The translations under genes were made by a program, and so were the position numbers. The notes below the pieces were generated by a model, which saw only the letters and a list, made by a program, of their open reading frames with translations, was not told where the DNA came from and did no database searches. Positions 28,601 through 36,526 of a stretch of DNA of 64,000 nt are shown piece after piece (the stretch's first letter is position 1; every line of letters starts with the position of its first letter). The DNA is from Pardosa pseudoannulata (lineage: Eukaryota > Arthropoda > Arachnida > Araneae > Lycosidae): assembly GCA_032207245.1 (NCBI GenBank), contig CM063499.1, positions 85,074,887 to 85,138,886 on the forward strand, written 5' to 3'.

Positions 28601-30842
28601 TCTAATTATTAAAAGTACTAGAAAAATATTTAAACTAATCTTCATGAAAATTTAAAAAGTTTTGTCCAAAAAACACTTTTTAAAAAGCTTTAAATTCACA
28701 ACTTCCAGTTCCGAAGTCACTACTTCTGTTTGTTTTGACAGCTATTACTGATGATTAAACAGCTGTACTTTTTCTTTAAAATGCCACAGAGGCAAAACAA
28801 AAACAGATATAGAAGCCTAAAAGTTAAAATTTTACAATAGAGAAATAAAAAAAAAGTTAGGATTTTTGGCAAAAAATGACGTTTTTAATGTAGACGGATA
28901 CCTTAAATTAACACATTATGTACAACACTCTTCATGCTCCCAGGGTCTGTCCATTTCAGAATGCTCTAGATGCATGCTTAGCAAGCAATAGGATGCATAT
29001 ATGCACATTTTTAATCTGTTTCTTGTATTATGTTTACTATAATATGTTTAAATATTACTATACATCTTTTTATTATAGAAGAATTTTTTTTCATTTTAAC
29101 TATTATTTATTTCACAGATTTGAATAAGGGTTTAGAGTGGGATTTCCTTTAAGGGTTCCTTTTTCCATAGGACAAACAGACTTTGCATTGTTTGGTTAGG
29201 AACTTCTTTCCTGGTAGTGTAATAAAAATATTTGCCTCTGGTTGGTTATGCATTAATTCAGCAAGAAAAACAGGAAAACAAGATATCTTGTGACTTTACC
29301 ACAATGTTTGGCTTGCTAAAAACAAGAAATCTTGTGACCTGTACACAATGTGTTAATATTTCAAAATTACCATTTTGAATTAAGATATATTACAGTGGTT
29401 AAAGTAAACATACTTGGGTCTTCGGATTTTGCATTGCTTTTAGTAACAGAATCATTCAAAGATGAACCTAAAATGATAAAAATACATAATCTATACTTTT
29501 TTAATCAGAAACGTAAAGCTAAGAGAAAAGGAGATACAATTTTCTGACTTATGCATGAAAAAGGTACAGGATTTTGAATAATTTTGATATAGCATACTTT
29601 ATTACCTGAAACTAGTCAAAAAGAAAAAAAGTATGAGAAAACAGAACAAAAGTAACGAGAAATTTATTGAATGTTTAAAATCTGGTGTATATTTCTCTCA
29701 TTAAAAATTAAAACTAAATACTGTTGTTAATCAGACAGAAACATGCAATTTAACTCAAAAATAGAAATAAATAAATACATAAAACCAAGTTTTCAAATAA
29801 AATTTATATGGTCTCATAAATAAGAAAACTAAATTAAGTAATCATTAACAGCATAAAAGTTTGATATTTATTCAACCAAAAATCATGAAGGAACAAATGT
29901 ACTTACTTGTACATGAAATATTTAAAGGAATTCCTTGAATATTACAAATGATATTTTCAACCTTTTTCTCCAGATTCAGATACTTTAAATTAATTTTGTC
30001 AATTTTTTCTTCTATACTTTTCAGTTTATTAAAAAAGATGTCCTGCATTGAACATATCATTTCCTGAAAAAAAAAAATTAAAACTGACATTCAAGGCATA
30101 TTGTTACAATTAAAAATTACTTTCAAACAAAACAAAATCTTACCTATAACAATAAAAATTGTTTAGATACTTACAAAAAACATACATTATAAAAGACAAA
30201 CAGTTAAATTCTGCAATAAAACACATCACAATTACAAACCTTTACATTTTAAATAAGTATTTAATAAGGAAAAAGTACCTAAAAGATCTATATGTTTCAT
30301 AATCCTTCTAAAAGCAATTATAGTGAATTGTATGAAATATATAAAGTTTTCCAAACTTATCTGTACTAATTTTTTTTTTTTTTAATTACGCCCATCTGAA
30401 CTCTTTTGAGCATACAACACCTTGCAGTTCAACATAGATAAGAAATATTCCCATTAGATGGGAGAGTCGAAAAGGAACCCAAAGAAATAACATCCTGTAG
30501 TGCAGGACAAGAAAGGTACAGATGTACCTTTACAGATATAAAGGTACATCTGTACCTTTACATCTGTAAAGGTACATCTGTACTAAAATAAGAAAATATC
30601 ATTAAAGAATGTTGAAATTACAGATAAAATTTTATGTTAATAATTAATTTTTTCACAATTTTCAACAACCTAAAGTTTATGAATGATGAATAGCATACTG
30701 ATCTAAATGAAAGATGGTTCAAAAAGTATTTAATAAATATTTGATTTTATAAAATTTAGGTAAATTTAACAAATATGAACTTCTTAATTCTTACCTTTAG
30801 TTCAAGATCTTCAGTTTTTGTTCTCTTCTTTTTTGGCTCCAT
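11603..30842 (-). CDS. BANP: BANP (BEN-domain nuclear protein, SMAR1-like), 8 coding exons
   Basis: Spliced model (minus strand): 30842-30795, 30063-29907, 29467-29414, 27591-27513, 22007-21844, 19446-19311, 17837-17567, 11719-11603. It totals 1026 nt: 341 codons plus stop, with matching phase at every junction. Vertebrate BANP is a nuclear DNA-binding regulator; that role is family knowledge. Seen here: a basic PKKKR nuclear-localisation-like start (residues 2-6), a coiled-coil-like stretch (about 20-60), the YPDGSWLGDPGNP motif (about 90-102), and a BEN domain (about 115-205) with EKMSLTLLDYLF, GKHGKKQLDP and DSKCRTAFRRK, all close to vertebrate BANP. The C-terminus ends in a short TEHGKIQVI block resembling the vertebrate tail. 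It is shorter than human BANP and lacks the long Gln-rich region. The first exon could be preceded by an untranslated exon. Exon 6 uses a weak donor (GTTAAA). The large introns are full of transposons. Confidence 0.93.
11720..12299. other. BANP intron sequence, nothing recognised
   Basis: AT-rich sequence without recognisable repeats or coding potential. Confidence 0.5.
12300..12785 (+). repeat. RTE-tailed interspersed repeat
   Basis: Shares ACCTATTTATTATGTGATAA and the TTAACCGAGGAAAA segment with the copies at 22436 and 23505. It ends with CAATTGGATGCATGGTTTTT, AAGTACAGACAGACACAAAT and a TATATA tail, a 3' end style typical of RTE-type retroelements and their SINE partners. Confidence 0.6.
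12786..13030 (-). other. Open acidic stretch of uncertain nature in BANP intron
   Basis: The minus strand from about 12960 to 12790 is open, encoding RKRNRKVSNVSFDDGFLSEE followed by DKEIDSDKF. It could be a transposase N-terminus remnant or an unrecognised alternative exon. There is no strong acceptor. Confidence 0.25.
13031..14048. other. BANP intron, no gene recognised
   Basis: A GC-richer segment (13340-13690) contains CCCCTCAAGACATTTATGGC and other unique sequence. Open frames on both strands there are short and match nothing I recognise. Confidence 0.4.
14049..14106. repeat. (AT)n(GT)n compound microsatellite
   Basis: AT repeats pass directly into GT repeats. Confidence 0.95.
14107..14589. 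other. BANP intron, nothing recognised
   Basis: No conserved frame or inverted repeat seen. Confidence 0.4.
14590..15435 (-). repeat. RTE-tailed interspersed repeat, reverse copy
   Basis: On the minus strand it starts near CAGTAAAATTTTTAATTTTC (15415-15396) and ends with GACAACTTAGGCTATTATTA and TATAGGGG near 14593. Same order as the plus-strand copy at 23505-24563. Confidence 0.7.
15882..17454. mobile_element. TIR element (family T), TA-flanked, interrupted
   Basis: Ends CCGTAATTTAGCACATATAG and its inverse TATAAGTGCAAAATTACGG, each flanked by TA (15880-81, 17455-56). An internal ACAGTAGAGTGCCGAAAACT segment and TAGTC-rich subterminal repeats are shared with the copy at 20286-21627. Interrupted by the 780-bp element at 16554-17333. 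Confidence 0.75.
16554..17333 (-). mobile_element. 6-bp-TSD MITE (family G), nested copy
   Basis: Begins CAGGGTAACTGCCAAAATAA and ends GTGCGCAGAAACCATG, flanked by the exact 6-bp duplication TTTTTA (16548-16553, 17334-17339). Reverse orientation relative to the copies at 42108 and 55596. Subterminal GTCATGGAAA-type repeats. No transposase. Confidence 0.88.
17567..17837 (-). CDS. BANP: BANP coding exon 7
   Basis: 271-nt exon after a TTTTTTTAG acceptor, in phase with exon 6. It encodes an acidic, low-complexity segment rich in Glu, Val, Leu and Pro. It ends at a perfect GTAAGT donor (17566). Without splicing there, the frame stays open for 11 more codons to a TGA at 17531-17533, so an alternative terminal exon is possible. 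Confidence 0.82.
17902..18869 (-). mobile_element. pogo/Tigger-type element in BANP intron 6
   Basis: Ends TAGTGAAACCTCTCTGAGCG and, inverted, CAGTGAAACTTCTCTGAGTG, both flanked by TA (17900-01, 18870-71). Inner repeats GGCCACCC pair with GGGTGGCC. It carries a broken transposase start on the minus strand. Length 968 bp, so internally deleted. Confidence 0.88.
18167..18340 (-). pseudogene. pogo-type transposase, N-terminal HTH remnant
   Basis: 57 codons from the ATG at 18340. They contain LEQSIEVLHECENDKSARKL, then AELFNCGRTEINKVIKEKN, the CENP-B/pogo N-terminal helix-turn-helix pattern. A stop at 18167-18169 ends it before the second HTH and the DDE catalytic domain, which are missing. Confidence 0.85.
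19311..19446 (-). CDS. BANP: BANP coding exon 6 (BEN domain, second half)
   Basis: 136-nt exon after a GTTTTAG acceptor. It encodes FGINENDWNRIKLNIDSKCR then TAFRRKLKG, the C-terminal half of the BEN domain. The inferred donor AAG|GTTAAA is non-consensus. Reading through instead adds about ten residues before TGA. Confidence 0.92.
19447..20283. other. BANP intron, nothing recognised
   Basis: AT-rich with an (ATA)n run at about 19568-19604. No coding or TIR signal. Confidence 0.5.
20286..21627. mobile_element. TIR element (family T), second copy, interrupted by LTR
   Basis: CCATAATTTCACACC at the left and TACATGCAAAATTATGG at the right, flanked by TA. Colinear with the copy at 15882-17454 (TAGTCCGTGGGC, AAGTACAGTAGACTGCC, CTTCTTCCGATTTTGATGAT). 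Interrupted at 20405-20827 by a solo LTR. Confidence 0.75.
20405..20827 (-). mobile_element. Solo LTR nested in family T element
   Basis: 423-bp insert starting TGTCAGCCCAGGAGGG and ending TTAGGCTAACA, flanked by the 5-bp duplication TATTT (20400-20404, 20828-20832). The minus strand holds TATATAAAAGCCGCGAGC (TATA box) and CTGAATAAACAG (polyadenylation signal) in LTR order. No internal genes remain. The clade (Gypsy-like) is inferred from the 5-bp duplication. Confidence 0.88.
21844..22007 (-). CDS. BANP: BANP coding exon 5 (BEN domain, first half)
   Basis: 164-nt exon after a TTTATAG acceptor, with a GTAAGC donor. It encodes the most conserved block: EKMSLTLLDYLFSREVQACS followed by NLSGTGKHGKKQLDP. 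Confidence 0.95.
22436..23262 (+). repeat. RTE-tailed interspersed repeat, copy with nested MITE
   Basis: Starts CTAGCATATAGCCCATCACATGACGGG and ends CTTAGCCTATTATTATATAG. Its AGGAATGACGTCATAATGCT core is shared with the copy at 23505. Interrupted at 22643-22811. Confidence 0.75.
22643..22811. mobile_element. Short MITE (family H), copy 1
   Basis: Starts TAAGGCGATTTCACGTAGTA and ends GCGACAAATTGTCTTA, an imperfect inverted repeat. It interrupts the repeat copy at 22436; the sister copy at 23505 keeps the empty site (AAAATTATTGACGTAAT). A second copy lies at 40397-40558. Confidence 0.75.
23505..24563 (+). repeat. RTE-tailed interspersed repeat, copy with hairpin
   Basis: Starts CTAGCATATTCCCGTCATAT, with the same body as the 22436 copy, and ends with CAGACAGACAACTTAGGCTA then TTATTATATAGGGG. 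The segment 24120-24420 looks like two truncated copies joined head to head, forming the hairpin at 24319-24375. Confidence 0.7.
24319..24375. repeat. Perfect 25-bp inverted repeat, 7-nt loop
   Basis: Left arm 24319-24343 (CCCTCTTATTCTATACTAAA...) pairs exactly with 24351-24375. Loop ATCAAGA. Confidence 0.93.
24564..24999. other. BANP intron 4, nothing recognised
   Basis: AT-rich, no repeat boundaries seen. Confidence 0.5.
25000..25058. repeat. Perfect 21-bp inverted repeat, 17-nt loop
   Basis: Poly(A)-CTTAGTACAGAA (25000-25020) pairs with TTCTGTACTAAG-poly(T) (25038-25058). Confidence 0.9.
25116..25980. repeat. Tandem duplication, unit about 432 bp, with tRNA-like A box
   Basis: TTTTGACAGAACAA at about 25118 and 25550 start two colinear units that end in CTCCTATTA. 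Unit 1 contains GGTCGAGTGGTTAAGGC, a good pol III A-box/tRNA D-arm match; unit 2 has GGAAGAGTGGTTTAGGC. No B box or cloverleaf follows, so no functional tRNA. Confidence 0.85.
25981..26893. other. BANP intron 4, nothing recognised
   Basis: AT-rich. About 26690-26760 contains TTTTCCTGACTTTTTCCAAA and TTCCCTGACAAG, faintly like family G subterminal repeats, but no ends are found. Confidence 0.4.
26902..27372 (+). mobile_element. hAT element, internally deleted
   Basis: Starts CAAGGATGGGCAAACTCTGG and ends AATTGTCCATCCCTG, flanked by the perfect 8-bp duplication CTCTAAAC (26894-26901, 27373-27380). Paired GGCCCGCAG motifs lie near both ends. Carries a transposase C-terminus. Confidence 0.93.
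27106..27261 (+). pseudogene. hAT transposase C-terminal (dimerisation) remnant
   Basis: Encodes CEQLFSTVNLRKNNFRRRLT then DEHLASFLKISISHFEPQY, the hAT C-terminal dimerisation signature of the GTF2IRD2/ZBED-like transposases. The catalytic core is deleted. Confidence 0.85.
27513..27591 (-). CDS. BANP: BANP coding exon 4
   Basis: 79-nt exon between TTGTTTTAG and GTAAGT. It encodes DPYPDGSWLGDPGNPDFRIR, closely matching the block just before the BEN domain of vertebrate BANP. Confidence 0.92.
27592..27957. other. BANP intron 3, nothing recognised
   Basis: AT-rich, no features. Confidence 0.5.
27962..28902. mobile_element. TTAA-bounded TIR element (family K)
   Basis: Flanked by TTAA at 27958-27961 and 28903-28906. 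Termini GGTATACGTCTACGTTTGGA and, inverted, GGTATCCGTCTACATTAAAA. 941 bp, no transposase recognised. piggyBac or Kolobok type is inferred from TTAA. Confidence 0.75.
28908..29356. mobile_element. piggyBac-like MITE (family B)
   Basis: TTAACACATTATGTACAACA at the left and GACCTGTACACAATGTGTTAA at the right, about 18-bp inverted repeats including TTAA. Termini resemble family A but the interior does not. An internal AAGAAATCTTGTGACCTGTA recurs as a diverged repeat (AAGATATCTTGTGACTTTAC). Confidence 0.82.
29414..29467 (-). CDS. BANP: BANP coding exon 3
   Basis: 54-nt exon between a CATTTTAG acceptor and a GTATGT donor. It encodes the polar linker SSLNDSVTKSNAKSEDP. It joins exons 2 and 4 in frame, but its sequence is not itself conserved. 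Confidence 0.78.
29468..29906. other. BANP intron 2, nothing recognised
   Basis: AT-rich, no repeat ends seen. Confidence 0.5.
29907..30063 (-). CDS. BANP: BANP coding exon 2 (coiled coil)
   Basis: A TTTTTTTCAG acceptor precedes GAAATGATATG. The exon encodes a heptad-rich helix (KLKSIEEKIDKINLKYLNLE) matching the N-terminal coiled coil of BANP, and ends at a GTAAGT donor. Length 157 nt, leaving phase 1. Confidence 0.88.
30512..30559. repeat. Perfect 21-bp inverted repeat, 6-nt loop, plus a nested third copy
   Basis: AAAGGTACAGATGTACCTTTA (30512-30532) pairs with 30539-30559. The arm motif GGTACATCTGTAC is itself near-palindromic and recurs a third time at 30571-30583. Confidence 0.92.
30795..30842 (-). 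CDS. BANP: BANP coding exon 1
   Basis: ATG at 30842, 16 codons beginning MEPKKKRTKTEDLELK, then a GTAAG donor at 30794. Phase 0. The basic run corresponds to the N-terminal basic segment of BANP. Confidence 0.85.
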
Positions 30843-31648
30843 ACTGTCACAACAGAGTATGGTACAGAACTATTTACAGTTTCAAAAAATTGATTAATGT
30901 AAATCGAAATCGATCTTCAAATACAATGATTTAAAAGCAATAATTCAACATATTTTAAATAAAAAAGTAATAATTAAATATTAATCTTTAGGGATCATGA
31001 GAGGATTTTTATTACTGCATGTTCTGCTGAAAAATTAAATTTTAATAGGCCTACAATAAAAAAAAAATAAAAAACATGCATATTATTTATCTGTTATTTT
31101 ATGCATTAAATTATACAATTAAATTATACTGACAGCTCTGCTACTGATGGAAAGGCAGGTGCTGGTGTATATACTGAAACTTTAATTCAGGGAGGCTGTT
31201 GGATATTTCCAAGACAATTTTGATGCTGAGATATATGTAATTTGTATGGCCTTTAGAGCAATTAAAATACTACAAAAAATAAGATTGCTGTGTTTGTTGA
31301 TTCTAGGGCTGCCATTCACACCATTACCAACTTAATTTAACCATAACACCCTTTGAATTTGAGTGTAAAATTTGAATTAGCTCTTTGATTGAATCAGGGG
31401 TTGAGTTGGTTTTACAAATGAACTGGATGGCTAAGGCCGGGGCAGGATTTTACCACTCTTACAATAGATTCCCAGTCACTGCAATATCTATGGCAATGAC
31501 GTGCTGATACACTCGCCAAGGATGGTTGTGATTTGGTTCAACCTACTGTTGGTGCTCCTTTCAGGAACATAAAGAGAATCCTCAGAGACTATATTAACAA
31601 AACTAGAATCTATCATTTCAGAGACATTCCCTCTAGGAGACAAAAGCC

Positions 31649-32449
31649 TAGGGTTGTATCGGTTTAAACCATGTGGGTTTAACAGTCTTGATCAATATAA
31701 ATTTTGACCACTGAAATTCACTTTTTAATGTATTTAATACTAATCGAACATAGTTTACTAACATATGATAAAGGCAAGATACATTTGTTAAAAATGTCAT
31801 ATAATAAATAACACCAGCAAAAAAACAAATATAACATAACACCAAGATTAAAAAAAAAAAGTTTTACTTATTTTTTTTAATGCAAGCTGATTTATGTAAT
31901 TTATGTTGAATTCAAAAAACGGTTACAAGTAACAAGTCTTTTAGTTGTCTCTAAATGCAAAAATGATTTCGTAATTTATTTTGGATGACTCCAAACTTTG
32001 AAAATAATCTTTCTATAGATGAAGAGCTGGCACAACAGTTCATTTGATGTATTGTAAAATCAACAAAAATTTTATGTTAATGGTTATGCCTTTAACCTTC
32101 TAACTTTGCTAGTATCTTTAACATGCCTTTAACTATAACTCATATTTTATGTTTTTTACAGCAACTGGATTACAGTTTTACAATTGCATGTGCATGGTTC
32201 ATTTTAAAATTCAAACATTCTTATTGCACTGTAAAAGCATGTTAAATCTCATGAACTTGTTAGTGTCATATTTTGTTAACTGCACTACTATTTTTATTGC
32301 TTATTAAAATTCACTTCTAATTACAAAAGTTATTATATATTAAAATTAAGACAATTTAAAACTACTTTTAACAATTCTGACCATTTTTGACCAGTTATGG
32401 ACAGTTAAAACCACTTTTATCCAGTGTCCTGGTCAAAATTACAACCCTG
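31649..32449. mobile_element. hAT MITE (family R), copy 1
   Basis: TAGGGTTGTATCGGTTTAAA at the left and GGTCAAAATTACAACCCTG at the right. 8-bp flanks CAAAAGCC and CAATAGCC match at 7 of 8. Same family as 46560-47322. No transposase. Confidence 0.85.
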
Positions 32450-32469
32450 CAATAGCCATCTCTCTAGGA

Positions 32470-33437
32470 CATCGGTCGGGGAACTTTTTTAATCATTACC
32501 CCAAAATATTTTTGTGTAAGTTGATATTACCCCATGGCAAAGAGGGAGAAAAAAAAAAAAAAAAAAAACGAAATCGCCTTATTTTAGCATCATTTATATT
32601 ATAGCCCCCATGATAATTTTTAAAAGAAAACAACTAAAAATTTTATTTAAACTTCATTTATTCAATTTATCAATGTAATACCTAGTAATCCATAACGCTA
32701 TTGTAACAAATTATAATAATAATAATAAAACAAAAACAAACAATAATTACAATTGAAAAAATTAAAAAAAAAAAGAATAATTGAAAAAAAAATTTTTGCA
32801 CGTTTTGGAGAAATGGTGTTGTTTCATGTTCGATACAATTGCTTCAAAATTAGGACTTTTTGATGTAAGAGCGATTTGAATGCAGTCTTCGGAGTTTTAA
32901 TCGATTTCTGTTCTTAGTTTTATGTTCATTAGAGCCTTATTTCGCACAAATATGTTGTTCCAAATGGCAGCAATTTTTTAACCGCCTCTTCATGTGCAAT
33001 TTTGAAAGCCTTTGCAGCTTTTGAAATCCAAAAAGACGTCAAATTTGATTTACTCTCAAATTGAATACGTGCTTCAGTATTAGATCGAAGTTGAAGAATT
33101 GCTTCTGCCAAACCTGAAGGTTCTTCTGGTATCATAGCAATATCACATTTAAAAGGATCTACAATCCAACTGATAGTACGTGTATCTAGATTGTACTCAA
33201 TTTAAAGTAAAATAAAATGTGCTTTATTGCGCAAAGAGAACACTTTAGTGTGGTGGGTAGTGAGATGGCGTGGCCTGTATATGTCGCTAAATTGTTTAAG
33301 TTGAAAAAAATACTAACAAGTATATAAAATAGCAAATTAAAAATATATACTTTTTACTCAAAAAAGTTTCATTTTTACCCCCAAAAATTTCCTTTTTACC
33401 CCATTTGGGGTAATTTACCCCGGTTCCCCGACCGCTG
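32470..33437 (-). mobile_element. hAT element with transposase remnant
   Basis: CATCGGTCGGGGAACTTTTT at the left and CGGTTCCCCGACCGCTG at the right, flanked by the perfect 8-bp duplication CTCTAGGA (32462-32469, 33438-33445). Sits 20 bp from the other hAT insertion. Confidence 0.93.
32800..33135 (-). pseudogene. hAT transposase C-terminal remnant
   Basis: The minus strand encodes FESKSNLTSFWISKAAKAFK, then KKLLPFGTTYLCE and, after a frameshift, KALMNIKLRTEID and TSKSPNFEAI. This is the hAT C-terminal order LLPFATTYLCE...RNRL...; the catalytic region is absent. Confidence 0.82.
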
Positions 33438-33762
33438 CTCTAGGAAGAGAGTTTGCCTCTCTCTTCCCAGAGCTATAGAGATAACTCTTTTTAGAATCAG
33501 GACTGACCGTGACTTAATGAGGGATCATCTTTTTTGGCTTCACTTAGTAGATTCCCTTCATTGTAACTCAGTTCCCATTACGAAAGAGCATGTTTTGACA
33601 TTGTTCAGCTGTGCAGAGCAATTTTGCTTTATCATTCTCTGAAAGGCCTCCACCTTCTAGGGCAATTTCTTTTATTTATTGGACTCAGGCGTCACATGCT
33701 TCAGATGAGCTTCGGCAGGGATAATTTAGAAAAAAAAAACTATTTCACCAAACGTTTTGGTT

Positions 33763-33934
33763 TGGTTTGGAGCACTATGTTCTACTGTTTTGCACATGAG
33801 GGCTAATGAGACCAAGACCTACTGCTTAAAGCCGATTCCAAATGGCTACGAACATCCATGCCATAGTGGGATTCGAACCCACGAACTCCAGTACTGCCGA
33901 TCAGCGCCCTAACCAATCGGCCAGCATTCGGCCC
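33763..33934 (-). repeat. tRNA-derived SINE (family S), copy 1
   Basis: Minus strand: GGCCGAATGCTGGCCGATTG (A box), GTGGGTTCGAATCCCAC (B box), then GGCATGGATGTTCGTAGCC and the 3' part ending TTTGGAGTGCTCC-like sequence. Matches the plus-strand copy at 60808. Confidence 0.9.
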
Positions 33935-35352
33935 CAAATGTTTTAATTTAAACAAAGCTAAAGTATTCAGCACTTTTATTAGTTTTACCTTTTTAATGTA
34001 ATGATACATCTTTCTTCCATATTTATGTCTTATAATTATTTTTTACTTAGAAATATATACAAAAACCATGTTTTCAGTTTTATACAGGATAGGTAGATTT
34101 TGATGTCTAAAACTGTCAAAAAGACTACTCAAGTGTCTAAAACTAAAAACTATGAAAAACTGTAAAGTTTGTATAGTATCAAAAATAATTTTTAACAGTT
34201 TTGGCACCTGATTTTAGATTTTTGTCAGCAATTGTTGTTAAAATTATATCATGTATTTATTATGTTAAAAAGAGGTTTTTTTGACATTGTGGGAGAAAAA
34301 AAAAAACCTGGAAAATTTACAGACTTATACATCAAGAAGAAGTTAAAATAAGATAAAACTGTCAGTCAAATCTTGTTAACCTTATCAGATTTTCATTTAT
34401 TTACCTCCGTACATTTGATAAGTGATAAAAGTATCTTTAATTGATTATGAGATCATAAGTACCGATAAACAAAAGGTCAAACATACTGGAGACTTTTCAT
34501 ATGTAGGTATAAGAAAGTCATTTCTTGGTTCACAAAATACATAAAAAAATAGAGAAATTGCATTGAAAAATAATATTGATGTAGATATGAATTTTTCAAA
34601 AGTATACTTCTCTTTTGATCAAAATAAAGGAGATATATTAATTCATGGACATGCCTCATATGAGTTTAAATCAAATATAAGTAATAGCAAATTCTTTAAG
34701 AATATATATTATTTAGCTAATCAGGCAGAAAAAGGTAGAAAATAGAGGTATTTATCTTTTTTTAATGAAATATTTTTAATATTGAATGAAATTTATTACA
34801 CTCAATTTCAAAAGCTGTTATGATAATGTAATTATAAAAGGGGAAAGAAACAAGCTTATAAAAAGACAAACTAATACAACATTAATTTGAAAAAATAGTC
34901 AAGTTCCTTCAATTCAAAAAAGAATTGTTAAAGAATAAAATAAAACATACTTCACACAAATATTATTATAGTTAAGAAAACTTTATCAACCTTTTTTTTT
35001 TCATATAATTTATCAAAAAGAATATTTTAAAAGAATAAAATCTACAAAGGCAATAAAAATATATTAACTATAAGTTTCCCAATTAATTAAAAATTTTAAT
35101 TTGCCAAAATTCAGTTCTTATTGTACCATTTAAATATATGATATGCTGAAGTTTTACAGAAATAAAACATGTTTATTAAGATTTATTTTTTATCCATACT
35201 TCTGAACCCAATTAAATTTCAAATATCACAGCAACAAACTTTACTTGGATACATTCATAAGTACTTTTAAGTATAAGTCTCATCAATTAATTAAAACATT
35301 GCTTTTTCTGACAAAATCCAAATCCATGATTCTGAATTTAAAAACCTTTTTC
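33935..35352. other. Intergenic, no gene recognised
   Basis: AT-rich sequence. A 60-codon open frame at 34563 has no recognisable motif. Confidence 0.45.
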
Positions 35353-35356
35353 CATT

Positions 35357-35363
35357 AAAAAAA

Positions 35364-35434
<71 letters not shown>
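35357..35434. repeat. (AAAT)n(AT)n compound microsatellite
   Basis: AAAT repeats to about 35402, then AT repeats. Confidence 0.95.
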
Positions 35435-35437
<3 letters not shown>

Positions 35438-36524
35438 TTTATCAGTACAGATATATGAGCAAGTTATAATGTATTTTTTTTTTTTAAATTATCACAAAAG
35501 TAATTCCTAATCTAAAACAATTCATTATAATATTGATGGTGGTGAAAATCTAAAATATTTTCTAAACATTAAATGAAATCATAGAAAAAAAAACATAACA
35601 GCATACCAGCTATATGGGCAAATAACTCAATTCTTTTTTTATGAGGAAATTTTTTTTTTATTTAATGAATATAGTAAGATTTCTTAGAATTACCAAATTA
35701 TGCTGTTGCATGAACTATAGCAGTATAGTCCAATCTTTTGTTATTATAGGCTAGTCAAATTTAAGCATAAAAAAGGGAGGTCTAGAGACATGAAAAGTAA
35801 TACAGAAACTACCATATATTTCCGTGTAAAAGCTGACTTTTGGGAGCTTTTAATAAACCTAAAGCAGGGGGGTCACCTTATATATGGATCCATGGAATAG
35901 ATGTCATATATGCTTTATGGCAACGATTTTTGAAATTGGAGTCAAAAGTAGCCAATTTGGCAAAAATTAAAGAAATGCCTTAACACAAAATCGTAAAATA
36001 AATTTAAAACCAGTCTTATCTGTGTCCGAATCGCGACAAAACAACAGTACTATAATGGTAGATGATTGGCTAATTTTCTAATAAACAGAATTCTATGTAA
36101 ACCGGAAGCAATTGATAAATTGCCAAACACAGCATTTTTTAGCTTATATTGCTTAAATTTATGAAAAAGTTTACCTTTATGTAGGGTTACCAGAGTTGAA
36201 ACTATAGTCATTAGCATCTAGTAAAAATATCATTTGCCGCATAGTCTGGTGCCACAATTATCAAACTGTGCACTACGGCAGTAATCTAGATAAGTTAGTG
36301 TAACATTGTAAAATTAATAAAGACTGCATGAAATTAATTAAAATTTAAAAAGTTTGTTTTTCCTCGCCACTTTTGAAACATTCTAAGAGATGTCATTGTA
36401 TTTGTCTCAAGGTCTTGCCGATCATCTTAATCTTGAATGAAAGCAAAATACTAAAATTTGATAGAAAACTTTTTTTGTGGATCCTACTTGAAAAAACTTG
36501 TAGTTGACTACAAGTAGGGGAGAC
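35435..36524. other. Intergenic, possible TIR-element end
   Basis: ACCATATATTTCCGTGTAAAAGC at 35811 resembles a TIR terminus whose inverse, GCTTATACTTGGAAATATATGGT, occurs at 63790-63813. A matching right end here was not found. Confidence 0.35.
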
Positions 36525-36526
36525 CG

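Larger units (their letters stand above)
31127..33640 (+). pseudogene. LINE fragment (RNase H plus C-terminus) split by two hAT elements
   Basis: 31127-31648 encodes YTDSSATDGKAGAGVYTET, then in shifted frames FVDSRAAIHTIT and ADTLAKDGCDLVQPTVGAPF: an RNase H domain of a Jockey/R1/I-type LINE. It continues after both insertions at about 33446-33600 with ITLFRIRTDRDLMRDHLFWL, the post-RNase H region. Frameshifts and stops mark it as dead. The two inserts are 31649-32449 and 32470-33437. Confidence 0.8.

Noticed and set aside
28918..29127. 69-codon plus-strand frame
   Set aside because: Lies inside a TTAA-bounded MITE and has no transposase similarity.
33803..34009. 68-codon minus-strand frame
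   Set aside because: Reads through the tRNA-derived SINE; not a gene.
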